DNA of 16,547 bases from an uncultured Fusibacter sp. (GTDB lineage Bacteria; Bacillota; Clostridia; Peptostreptococcales; Acidaminobacteraceae): assembly GCA_937958285.1 (NCBI GenBank), contig CALFXQ010000430.1:1-16547 (forward strand), read 5' to 3'. Positions 1 to 6,750 of the stretch are shown piece by piece. Position numbers and translations under genes: made by a program. Under the pieces are notes generated by a model. That model saw only the letters and a list, made by a program, of their open reading frames with translations. It searched no databases and was not told the DNA's origin. Numbering within the stretch: the stretch's first letter is position 1; each line of letters opens with the position of its first letter.

Positions 1-726
1 GTATGTATCGTATTGACAATCGGTGATGAAAAAAGCGAAAAATCGCTTCGAAATGCATTTGCGATGGGTTGTGATTCCATGATTCGAGTTGATGCTGATC
101 CTTTTTACCTCAACAATATCCAAATCGGTGAAATCCTGGCTAAGGTGGTCAAAAAGGTTGGCGATGTTGACCTGATCTGTTTTGGGAAGAAATCCATCGA
201 TTTTGAATCAGGGATGACTGCGACAATGGTTGCAAAAATAATGGACCTTCCCTATTTGCCATCTGTATCGACCATAGATGAGTTAAATACGGAAGAAATA
301 ATCACTACCTTTAGAATTGATCAGGAAAAAATAAAGACATTGGTCAAACTTCCTGCAGTGATATCAATCAGCAAAGATTTCGCTGAACCACGTTTTCCAT
401 CTTTTTTGGGAACAAGAAAAGCAGCTAAAACACCAATTAGTGTCTGGACTTTAGATGATGTAGATCCAGGTCGAGTAAAAGACGCAAACCCAGATTTTTT
501 TATCACAACAATACCTGTTAGAAATGTTCATACTGAGATGATTCGAGGCAACGACAATCAAGAAATCATCTCTATTCTCGAAGAAAAAATAAAGGAAGTG
601 CTTCACAATAGCGAATTTAATCCTGTTAATTTGGACGGTGATACACAAAAGAAAATCGCACAAAGGCTTACCGTATATTATGAAGAGTTGCGTTATCAAA
701 ATGAAGAGCTAAAAAGGCTTAATTAA
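1..726 (+). CDS. etfB: Electron transfer flavoprotein beta-subunit-like domain, 5' partial, ending at an in-frame TAA
   Basis: The frame is open from base 1, so the N-terminus (roughly 55-60 residues by comparison with the usual ETF-beta of about 260) lies outside the window; the TTG at 13 is not a real start. Seen: the typical ETF-beta strand and helix with 'RNAFAMGCD', the 'GDVDLICFGKKSIDFESG' segment, and the family's 'EPRFPSFLG' block followed by a Lys/Ala-rich stretch. ETF-beta, with ETF-alpha, binds FAD and AMP and passes electrons between dehydrogenases and the respiratory or bifurcating partner in the cytoplasm. Odd: after the ETF domain ends (about base 600) the frame does not stop but runs into a Glu/Leu-rich coiled coil that belongs to the PAS-GGDEF-HD-GYP protein downstream, and the TAA at 724-726 falls inside that coil. 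No ETF-alpha gene is visible here. The family call is firm; whether it is active in electron transfer is unknown. Confidence 0.75.
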   Translation, partial: VCIVLTIGDEKSEKSLRNAFAMGCDSMIRVDADPFYLNNIQIGEILAKVVKKVGDVDLICFGKKSIDFESGMTATMVAKIMDLPYLPSVSTIDELNTEEIITTFRIDQEKIKTLVKLPAVISISKDFAEPRFPSFLGTRKAAKTPISVWTLDDVDPGRVKDANPDFFITTIPVRNVHTEMIRGNDNQEIISILEEKIKEVLHNSEFNPVNLDGDTQKKIAQRLTVYYEELRYQNEELKRLN

Positions 727-765
727 GAGCTTGAAAAAAAACAGCTAGAGTATGAACAGCTCTTT
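721..765 (+). other. In-frame stop codon inside a coiled coil joining ETF-beta-like and PAS-GGDEF-HD-GYP coding parts
   Basis: Codons 1-723, the TAA at 724-726, thirteen further codons (727-765, reading ELEKKQLEYEQLF) and the downstream protein from 766 are all in one frame with no other stop. The residues on both sides form one heptad-like linker: 'EELRYQNEELKRLN', stop, 'ELEKKQLEYEQLF'. Such linkers normally precede a PAS domain without a break, and a Gln (CAA) at the stop position would fit perfectly, so a single C-to-T change explains it. The 13 codons after the stop contain no start codon and no Shine-Dalgarno sequence near 766. Confidence 0.7.
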
Positions 766-2136
766 ATGAATGCTCCGATTCCATATTTATTACTAGATGA
801 GGACCTCAAAATAACAAAGGTGAATAGTGCCTTCAAACTACTTTTTAAAGAGGCACAGCCCCTCATTAACAAATCGCTTACCGACTTTATCTGCAAGCAA
901 TCTCAAGATGAATTCTATTTTGTTCACCAACAGCTTATAAAAAACAACGTCAATAACGAAACCGAAAGTCAGTTTATCGACATGTGTATCGATGGTACTG
1001 AAGCGCACTTTAAACTGTTTTGCAATATTATTAGCTACGAAAACAGGCGCGTTTTTCGGTGTTCTTTAATTGATGTTACTAAAGAGCGCAATTACCAAGA
1101 TAGAACAGAGTATTTAAGCTTTCACGATCAACTGACGGGTCTATATAATCGTCGTTTTTTTGAAGAAGAGCTTATCCGACTAAACACTGCCCGCAATCTT
1201 CCTCTGGGCATCATTATCGCGGATGTAAATGGATTAAAGCTGGTCAACGATGCATTTGGACACCATCAAGGTGACAAGCTGCTCATCGAAACAGCAAATG
1301 TTCTTAAAAAAAGCTGTCGTCAGGATGATATCTTAGCAAGACTCGGTGGTGACGAGTTCATTATTCTTGCACCTAAAACCACTCAAGCAGAGATAAAGCG
1401 TTTTGTACATCGCATAGAGCACTTAACCGACAACATTGGCATTGAGGACTTAACGCTCTCCGTCGCCTTTGGATATAGCATCAAGACCAGTGCCGATGAG
1501 CCAATAGCGCTCCTGGTAAAAAAAGCAGAAGATCAAATGTATAAGAATAAACTCATCAACCATATGAGTCAACGCAGAAAAGTAATCGAGGGCATCAGCG
1601 CAACGCTACACGAAAAACACCCGGGCGAAGAAGATCATGCAAAGCGCGTTAGCTACTTTGCCCTTGAACTCGGAAAAGCGTTACAATTAGAAAGCAGTGT
1701 ACTAGCAAATCTTCAAGCGGCAAGCCTCTTACACGACATTGGAAAAATTGCCATCGACTATAAGCTCATCGAAAAAGAAACAGCGCTTACAGCAGAAGAG
1801 TATTTTGAAATTAAAAAGCACTCTGAAATCGGCTATCGCATACTATGTACCTCTGGTTCTTTTTCAGAGATCGCAGAGATTGTATTGTCACATCACGAAA
1901 AAATTGACGGCACCGGATATCCAAGGCAACTCACCAAAGATCAAATCTGTTTAGAAGCGCGCATTATTTGTATTTGTGATGCCTTTGATGCCATGACAAG
2001 CCCGCGACCTTACCGCGATTCATTGTCAATCGAAGAGGCAGTCGATGAGCTCATCAAAGAGAGCGGAAAGCAATTCGATGCCGAGCTGGTAGACGTCTTT
2101 GTCCATCGAGTCATCACCCTCCAAAAACAGCGATAG
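766..2136 (+). CDS. PAS-like / GGDEF / HD-GYP cyclic-di-GMP signalling protein (probably the 3' part of a larger gene)
   Basis: The 456 residues from ATG 766 hold a PAS-like region (about 1-108), a GGDEF diguanylate cyclase domain (about 112-268) and an HD-GYP phosphodiesterase domain (about 272-450). The cyclase signature GGDEF (194-198) and the inhibitory-site RxxD (RQDD, 185-188), five residues before it, are both intact. The HD-GYP part has HDIGK (323-327) and HHEKIDGTGYP (376-386), so metal binding and the GYP motif are kept. The protein can therefore in principle both make and break cyclic-di-GMP, a regulator of motility and attachment. No membrane segment is visible, so it should be cytosolic. 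ATG 766 lies inside the PAS-preceding helix and has no ribosome binding site, so it is probably not the ancestral start; the natural protein seems to have begun upstream and included the ETF-beta-like domain. Expression after the TAA would need readthrough, reinitiation or a correction of the sequence. Confidence 0.85.
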   Translation: MNAPIPYLLLDEDLKITKVNSAFKLLFKEAQPLINKSLTDFICKQSQDEFYFVHQQLIKNNVNNETESQFIDMCIDGTEAHFKLFCNIISYENRRVFRCSLIDVTKERNYQDRTEYLSFHDQLTGLYNRRFFEEELIRLNTARNLPLGIIIADVNGLKLVNDAFGHHQGDKLLIETANVLKKSCRQDDILARLGGDEFIILAPKTTQAEIKRFVHRIEHLTDNIGIEDLTLSVAFGYSIKTSADEPIALLVKKAEDQMYKNKLINHMSQRRKVIEGISATLHEKHPGEEDHAKRVSYFALELGKALQLESSVLANLQAASLLHDIGKIAIDYKLIEKETALTAEEYFEIKKHSEIGYRILCTSGSFSEIAEIVLSHHEKIDGTGYPRQLTKDQICLEARIICICDAFDAMTSPRPYRDSLSIEEAVDELIKESGKQFDAELVDVFVHRVITLQKQR

Positions 2137-2195
2137 CACCGATTTCTCGGTGCAAAGGCTCGCTGTAGCGCATTGTAGGGGATTTTACAATACGC
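2136..2195. terminator. Two hairpins between converging genes, candidate weak terminator
   Basis: A perfect 7-bp stem with a 4-base loop (GCACCGA/TCGGTGC, 2136-2153) starts at the last base of the HD-GYP stop codon. A second stem (2168-2177 with 2186-2195) has one C-A mismatch on the + strand, which becomes a G-U pair on the - strand. Neither is followed by a clear T-run, although the first has a T5 stretch about ten bases downstream when read on the - strand. The position between two convergent genes supports a terminator role; the sequence support is modest. Confidence 0.4.
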
Positions 2196-2198
2196 AGT

Positions 2199-3656
2199 TT
2201 ATTTAGATGGAATAATCAACTTCTGACCTGCTTTTAAGGCAGAAGTTGACTTTAATTGGTTTGCCGACAACAAGGCCTGAAGTGTAATTTTGTAGTTTGC
2301 TGCAATCTTGGCAAGTTGTTCTCCTTGCTTTACAATATGCGTGTTTACCTTTGGTTTAGAAACCACTGGTGCTGCAGATTGATTTGCAGGTGTGATATGA
2401 ACATTCACTGGCGCGATATTCATCTTCACCTTTTCGAAGGAATATAAATCCGCCGCAGAGGATTGACCCCAGTAGCCTTCTGTGCCTTCGACTTTCGAGA
2501 ATGTAAAGGCGAAACCTTCTTTTTCAGCGCCGAATAGGTATGTGGTCAAAGTCTTCAAGGCCACATTATCGACTAAGTCAAAACCAATAAGGTCTCTGAA
2601 TCTTTGATTTGCTCCCATTGCGCCTCCCCATGTAGGCGCTTTTGTTTCGTTGTATTCATAACCAATGGTGGTATACTTGCTCGCATCCATTGCTGCCTTT
2701 TGAGTGGCCACATCGTATTGATCCGCCCCTTCTAGGTAAGTGACATAAAAATCTTTGTACTCAGATGTCTTGCTCGCCTTCGTCGCTTTTCTTGCATCTA
2801 AGACCACAACCCCAGCAGTACCCGCTACCGAGATTTTGCGCGTGACATTGTCGTAGATTAATGCGGTATTTTCTTCTACGCCAAAGGAAACCGGATATTT
2901 GGCTTTATTGTCATATGTAACAACCGACAATCTGCCTAGGCGTGCTTTGCGATCGAAATGTTGATCTACAATGCCCTCTTTAAAGAACCCCAAGCCTTTA
3001 CTTACAACGAGACCACCTGCATTTTGATAATCCAATGTGCTAGCATCAAAGGACTTTGTATAACCAAAGCTCAAGGCAGATAAGCTATCGCCTCCAGCAA
3101 TCATCACTTCACTCATAATCGCAGCTCCTGCGCTAGAGCCGCCAATAACACCGCCATCGCGGTAGACTTTCCAAATCGCATCGAGAACGGGAGTGTTGGA
3201 TCCATCTGGATTTATAAGCACTTGTGTGATGCGAAGCTGATCGCCACCCACAAACCAAACGCCAGTTAAGCCCTCTACCATCTTTGCGACTTCTGGGTTT
3301 GTGCCATTTGTGGCCCACTTGGATTCATCGACTTCTTTTGTTTTCTTTTCATCTTTAACTGCAAGTGGCAAAGTGACAATTTGCTCAGGTTTTAAACCGT
3401 TGGCAACCATATCGTCGCGGAACATCTGAGCATATTTCGCTGGACTGCCACTCGCTGCTGGTACAACGCCAATTTTTGCTTTTTCAACACCGCCAGCACG
3501 GGCAATTAGCGCTTTGTACACCGCCGAATTATCCGCTCTTAAAGCGCCACCCACAATTACTAAGGAACCCTTAATGTCTGTTTCATTCGCTCCAAATACA
3601 GGTACCAAACTCATCAACAGCATAAAGACCAACACTACACTCAATCCTTTTTTCAT
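2199..3656 (-). CDS. cphB: Secreted cyanophycinase (peptidase S51) with C-terminal LysM domain
   Basis: Cyanophycinase is a serine exopeptidase that cuts cyanophycin (a poly-Asp backbone with Arg side chains) into beta-Asp-Arg dipeptides. Seen in 485 residues: a signal peptide (Lys-Lys, hydrophobic 5-20, likely cleavage after A23), the S51 fold with 'SLVIVGGALR' (31-40) and 'VWFVGGDQLR' (133-142), the nucleophile elbow GGSSAGA (172-178, Ser175 the likely nucleophile), and 'DQHFDRKARLGRL' (231-243) with 'GVEENTA' (259-265), all typical of the family. A LysM repeat (about 439-483) after a Pro/Ala/Ser linker would hold the enzyme at the cell wall. The intracellular cyanobacterial enzyme is about 270 residues and lacks both additions, so this is an extracellular scavenging form. 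It is the last gene of a unit with isoaspartyl dipeptidase and a chemoreceptor. ATG 3656 is chosen because a signal peptide follows directly; its start region is unusual (see the leader feature). Confidence 0.9.
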   Translation of the reverse strand: MKKGLSVVLVFMLLMSLVPVFGANETDIKGSLVIVGGALRADNSAVYKALIARAGGVEKAKIGVVPAASGSPAKYAQMFRDDMVANGLKPEQIVTLPLAVKDEKKTKEVDESKWATNGTNPEVAKMVEGLTGVWFVGGDQLRITQVLINPDGSNTPVLDAIWKVYRDGGVIGGSSAGAAIMSEVMIAGGDSLSALSFGYTKSFDASTLDYQNAGGLVVSKGLGFFKEGIVDQHFDRKARLGRLSVVTYDNKAKYPVSFGVEENTALIYDNVTRKISVAGTAGVVVLDARKATKASKTSEYKDFYVTYLEGADQYDVATQKAAMDASKYTTIGYEYNETKAPTWGGAMGANQRFRDLIGFDLVDNVALKTLTTYLFGAEKEGFAFTFSKVEGTEGYWGQSSAADLYSFEKVKMNIAPVNVHITPANQSAAPVVSKPKVNTHIVKQGEQLAKIAANYKITLQALLSANQLKSTSALKAGQKLIIPSK

Positions 3657-3692
3657 GTCCTCTGCAGGGCCCGCTTCACCCTGCCCTCCTTT
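3653..3692 (-). promoter_or_regulatory. Unusual translation-start region of the cyanophycinase gene: distant Shine-Dalgarno, hairpin, 8-codon leader ORF
   Basis: The only strong Shine-Dalgarno sequence (AAAGGAGGG, 3684-3692) is 28 bases from ATG 3656, too far for direct use. Two features bridge the gap. First, a 6-bp GC-rich stem (3664-3669 with 3679-3684, 9-base loop) begins right next to the AGGAGG; folding it away leaves 7 bases between the Shine-Dalgarno sequence and ATG. Second, a GTG at 3679, spaced 5 bases from AGGAGG, opens an 8-residue ORF (MKRALQRT) whose TGA overlaps the ATG as ATGA, the usual form of translational coupling. The hairpin and the leader ORF overlap and cannot both be used at once. 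Confidence 0.5.
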
Positions 3693-3730
3693 CTCGTCTT
3701 CACAAGCCCTTTAAACGCACTGGCTTAAAA

Positions 3731-4921
3731 CTAGGCTTCAGAAAATGTGGCTTGCCAACATAACTGCTTATCTTTTACTGCAATATTGCCTTTGGCGATA
3801 ACTAAATCGATATGCAGCGTTTCATCGAGGGCAACAAAGTCTGCATCATAACCAATCGCAATCCGCCCCTTACCCGCGAGCTTTAAAATCTCTGCAGGAT
3901 TTTCTGTAATGGGTTTTAGTGCCATTTCCATCGGCACATCGAAGTTGAGATGTAGTGTTCTCACCGTATCCCAAAGCGTTCCCATACGCCCAACAGTTAA
4001 CCCCACTAAGTTGCCCTTTGAGTTAAAGGCAGGTAAGCTACCCTGGCCATCAGAAGTGAGTGTCATATGCTCAATGGGTACGCCTGCTTCTAGCATGCGC
4101 TTAACCGCTTCTGCTGCGGGCACTTCGCCTTCTTCTATAAACTTCGGAGTTGTAGATGTGGTAAAATCCACATACCCCCCTGCCTTAGCGAAGCGAATGC
4201 CCTCTTCGAAGAGTTCAGGATTGCGATTCATGTGAGTTGGCAAAAACTGTGTAATGGGTATCTCCGTCGATTTCAATACATCCCAAAGCGGCGCTAAACC
4301 CTTTGCGCCATCGCCCAAATGAAGATTACATACACCGCATTTACCAGAGAGTTTTCCAGCTACCCGCGCATCCGATACTGCCATCGACAGAGCTTCTGTG
4401 CCTGCATGAGCACTGCGATGATCGCTCACTGCAATCTCGCCAATGCCAATGACACCTTCAATCATCATCAGGTCTTTCATAATGTCGCCTGTAACCGTTT
4501 TAAGTGGCAAGCGATATGATCCTGTATAACAGTAGGCGCTGACGCCTTCTTCTCGCAAGCTATACATCTTGGCGATAAGTCCTTCCATGCTTCTAGTGAC
4601 TCCATCTGTTCCCAAGCAGCCAACTACCGTAGTGACGCCCGCTTGAATCATGTCCAACACGTCGAGCTCCTTGGTTCGGGTCTTATAGCTCCCTTCGCCG
4701 CCACCGCCACAAATATGTACGTGGGCATCTATAAACCCAGGTACAAGTCGGCGGTTTGACAGGTGAACATACTCTAGATTGCTAAAATTAGCTTTCAACA
4801 AAGCGCGATTTGCAGCATCGAGAGGCTCATAAATGCCAAGAATTTTGCCACCACCTACAAGTATTTCTTTTCTCTGAAAGCGCTCCTCAAAGAGCACCTG
4901 TGCATCGAGTAACAATAGCAT
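3731..4921 (-). CDS. iadA: Isoaspartyl dipeptidase (beta-aspartyl peptidase), amidohydrolase family
   Basis: The enzyme hydrolyses beta-aspartyl dipeptides, here probably the beta-Asp-Arg released from cyanophycin, to free Asp and Arg in the cytoplasm. The 396-residue length fits the family (about 390). Seen: the metal-binding HVH (67-69) in 'PGFIDAHVHICGGGGEG', 'SDHRS' (166-170), His201 in 'LHLGD', His230 in 'LPTHMNRN', and the catalytic Asp291 in 'TSDGQGS'; these line up with the E. coli enzyme's ligands as I remember them. At the place of the carboxylated bridging lysine of the E. coli enzyme this protein has Glu162 ('GEIAVSDHRS'). The gene starts 4 bases after the chemoreceptor stop, with GGTGAG just upstream, so it is almost certainly translationally coupled, and it is followed by the cyanophycinase 74 bases on. 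There is no signal peptide. Confidence 0.92.
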   Translation of the reverse strand: MLLLLDAQVLFEERFQRKEILVGGGKILGIYEPLDAANRALLKANFSNLEYVHLSNRRLVPGFIDAHVHICGGGGEGSYKTRTKELDVLDMIQAGVTTVVGCLGTDGVTRSMEGLIAKMYSLREEGVSAYCYTGSYRLPLKTVTGDIMKDLMMIEGVIGIGEIAVSDHRSAHAGTEALSMAVSDARVAGKLSGKCGVCNLHLGDGAKGLAPLWDVLKSTEIPITQFLPTHMNRNPELFEEGIRFAKAGGYVDFTTSTTPKFIEEGEVPAAEAVKRMLEAGVPIEHMTLTSDGQGSLPAFNSKGNLVGLTVGRMGTLWDTVRTLHLNFDVPMEMALKPITENPAEILKLAGKGRIAIGYDADFVALDETLHIDLVIAKGNIAVKDKQLCWQATFSEA

Positions 4922-4925
4922 CTTC

Positions 4926-6452
4926 TCACCGTCCCATATATTGATTAAATCGCTTAAGTAAAACTGCCCCCATGTCGCCTTTCGAAAATCCCATTCTCGT
5001 GTCGGCTTTGTTGGTCACGTATTCTAGCCTTTGCTTTCTCACATTTGCGAGCTTGAGCGTTTGCATCCAGTAATCTCCCACGTAGCCATTTGCAATGACA
5101 GCATCAACTTGTCCTTTGTCTAAGGCCTCAAGTAGCACCCTTTCATCGCTTCTCGCCACACGTTCGCATAGCTTGTATTGATCAAAGGCCTGATAGTAAT
5201 TATAGCCTTTGACAACCCCCACTTTTAGCCCCTTTAAATCACTTAGTTGATCTAAGACACGATTTGGATTGGCATAGAAGTAGTAACGCTCTTCTTTTCT
5301 GTAGTTGTCGCTAAAGCTCAGGTACGCTTCCCTATCTTGGCGCTTCGATATGGCCGGCAAAATATGACTTAAGCCTCGCTGCATCATGGCGATTGAAGTA
5401 TCCCATGGCACAATCACAAACTTCAGATTCAAATCGGGAAAAACCTCTTTTAACAGATTGATATCTAAACCGCTCACCGTCTGTGTTTTCTCGTCATAGA
5501 CGATAAATGGTGGATAAGGCGAACTCGCCACAACGATTTCCGACAGTTCTTTTGGCGTATTAATCAGGTACTGCAAATGCAGATCCTCAAAGCTCTTTGA
5601 AGCTTCATTAAGTTCATCTACAACTTTTGTTTGGTGGCCAATAGCCGCGTGTACCTCGTCTACATGATCTCCCATAACATGGGTCTCGTCCAAGGCTGCA
5701 GAGAATGCCGTCATCACCGATGCACTGCTCTCATGCACCTTTGCAGCTGCATTCGAGAGTTCACGATTGGCATTTGCCATCGCCATGGTCTCCTCGCCAA
5801 CCGTTGCCATGCGATTGAGTTCCAGCTCAAGTCCTGCACTCTGTTCACTAATGGCACTTAGCGTATCGCCAAGACTGCTCTTTAGCTCTTGGCTCGTCTT
5901 TGTCAGTTCTCCAAGTACCTTTTGCATGTCGCTAAGCACTTCGCTTGTGGACTTTGAAAGCTTAGAAACTTCATCTGCAACAACTGCAAAGCCACGCCCA
6001 TGCTCGCCAGCACGCGCCGCCTCGATGGCTGCGTTAAGGGCTAGTAAATCCGTTTGGGAGGCCAAGCGCTTAATGCGATTAATCATTTGGTAAGCCTGAT
6101 GAACCCCTGTCTCTAACACATTAAGGTGCAGTCTCTGGCCCTCCACTGCATCTGTCATACCTGTAAAAGAACTAATTTGCGTGGTAAGATGCTCTAATGC
6201 GCTCTTTACATGACCCGCAGCTCGATCTGACGCATGGGCTGCATCGAGAGATGCCTGTTGCTGACTGTGTACATGTAAATAAATGCGATCCAGTTGATTT
6301 TGAAGGGTCAGCATCCGCTCTCTCTGTCTATCTGTAAGCTTCTTAACGCCCTCGGATTCTAGTTTCATTTCCTGAAGATCCATGTAAAGACGATCTACAG
6401 AGAACACGTACGTGTTCATTATCTTTGTCAGTTGATGGTTTAGCGCTTGCAT
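4926..6452 (-). CDS. Soluble methyl-accepting chemotaxis protein with C-terminal amino-acid-binding (SBP family 3) domain
   Basis: The 508 residues hold a helical N-terminus (1-100), an MCP signalling hairpin (about 100-300; tip 'QTDLLALNAAIEAARAGE' at 133-150, then 'GRGFAVVADEVSKLSKS'), and a bacterial extracellular solute-binding protein family 3 domain (about 304-507). No hydrophobic stretch long enough to cross a membrane and no signal peptide is visible, so sensing should occur in the cytoplasm. In the binding domain, Arg374 ('SKRQDREAYLSFSDNY') sits where amino-acid-binding proteins hold the ligand's alpha-carboxylate, and Asp450 ('GQVDAVIAN') where they hold its amino group, so an amino-acid-like ligand is likely. 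The start at ATG 6452 is supported by AAAGGAG six bases upstream. It is the first gene of a unit with isoaspartyl dipeptidase and cyanophycinase, which suggests arginine, aspartate or their dipeptide as the signal; this ligand is inference. Confidence 0.88.
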   Translation of the reverse strand: MQALNHQLTKIMNTYVFSVDRLYMDLQEMKLESEGVKKLTDRQRERMLTLQNQLDRIYLHVHSQQQASLDAAHASDRAAGHVKSALEHLTTQISSFTGMTDAVEGQRLHLNVLETGVHQAYQMINRIKRLASQTDLLALNAAIEAARAGEHGRGFAVVADEVSKLSKSTSEVLSDMQKVLGELTKTSQELKSSLGDTLSAISEQSAGLELELNRMATVGEETMAMANANRELSNAAAKVHESSASVMTAFSAALDETHVMGDHVDEVHAAIGHQTKVVDELNEASKSFEDLHLQYLINTPKELSEIVVASSPYPPFIVYDEKTQTVSGLDINLLKEVFPDLNLKFVIVPWDTSIAMMQRGLSHILPAISKRQDREAYLSFSDNYRKEERYYFYANPNRVLDQLSDLKGLKVGVVKGYNYYQAFDQYKLCERVARSDERVLLEALDKGQVDAVIANGYVGDYWMQTLKLANVRKQRLEYVTNKADTRMGFSKGDMGAVLLKRFNQYMGR

Positions 6453-6505
6453 AACTCTCCTTTAAGGCAATTTCCAGCATCGAGATACGCGAATATGAAT
6501 CACCT

Positions 6506-6519
6506 AGAAAACGTTTTCG
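6506..6519 (-). promoter_or_regulatory. cre-like palindrome, candidate CcpA/LacI-family operator
   Basis: GAAAACGTTTTC (6507-6518) is a perfect 12-base palindrome with a central CG, as in operators of LacI/CcpA-family regulators. Against the cre consensus TGWAARCGYTWNCW, the 14 bases here (AGAAAACGTTTTCG) match at 12 positions. It lies 54 bases before the chemoreceptor start, where it could place the cyanophycin unit under carbon catabolite control. No regulator gene is in the window. Confidence 0.45.
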
Positions 6520-6521
6520 CA

Positions 6522-6535
6522 ATTGGCATGCCAAT
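6522..6535. promoter_or_regulatory. Perfect 14-base palindrome, candidate operator
   Basis: ATTGGCATGCCAAT is a perfect inverted repeat lying three bases from the cre-like palindrome, upstream of the chemoreceptor unit. Two adjacent, unrelated perfect palindromes in a noncoding gap suggest binding sites for two regulators. The binding protein is unknown. Confidence 0.4.
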
Positions 6536-6725
6536 CTAACTGATTTTGTGATCTTTTCGGGAACTTAACTAAAAATGTGCAATCTACTGGGCTCTCACAT
6601 GATGACCTTCGCCATGATCGTGCCAATAATATTACCGCATCACCACCACAAACGCCATTTAGACACCATTAAAAAGCATTTGTATTTCCGCCACATCATA
6701 AAAAAAAGTTTTTTGTAATCCGAAT

Positions 6726-6750
6726 GTTAGTCTTCGTTTTTATCGGGTAT
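6726..6750 (+). promoter_or_regulatory. Sigma-B-like promoter element upstream of hpf
   Basis: GTTAGT (6726-6731), 13 bases, then GGGTAT (6745-6750). The second box matches the Bacillus sigma-B -10 element fully and the first matches its -35 element (GTTTWW) at four of six positions. Long-form hpf is under sigma-B and sigma-H control in B. subtilis, which makes this plausible, but many clostridia lack sigma-B, so it may be chance. Confidence 0.3.

Noticed and set aside
13..726. TTG at 13 as the true start of the ETF-beta-like gene
   Set aside because: The frame is open to base 1 and the first residues are already in the middle of the ETF-beta fold; it is a truncated gene.
3909..4235. 108-codon open frame on the + strand opposite iadA
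   Set aside because: It is antisense to a well-conserved enzyme, has no ribosome binding site and no family resemblance. The same applies to open frames opposite the chemoreceptor (5767-6093), fliS (8082-8438), fliD (10663-10986) and flagellin (12180-12560).
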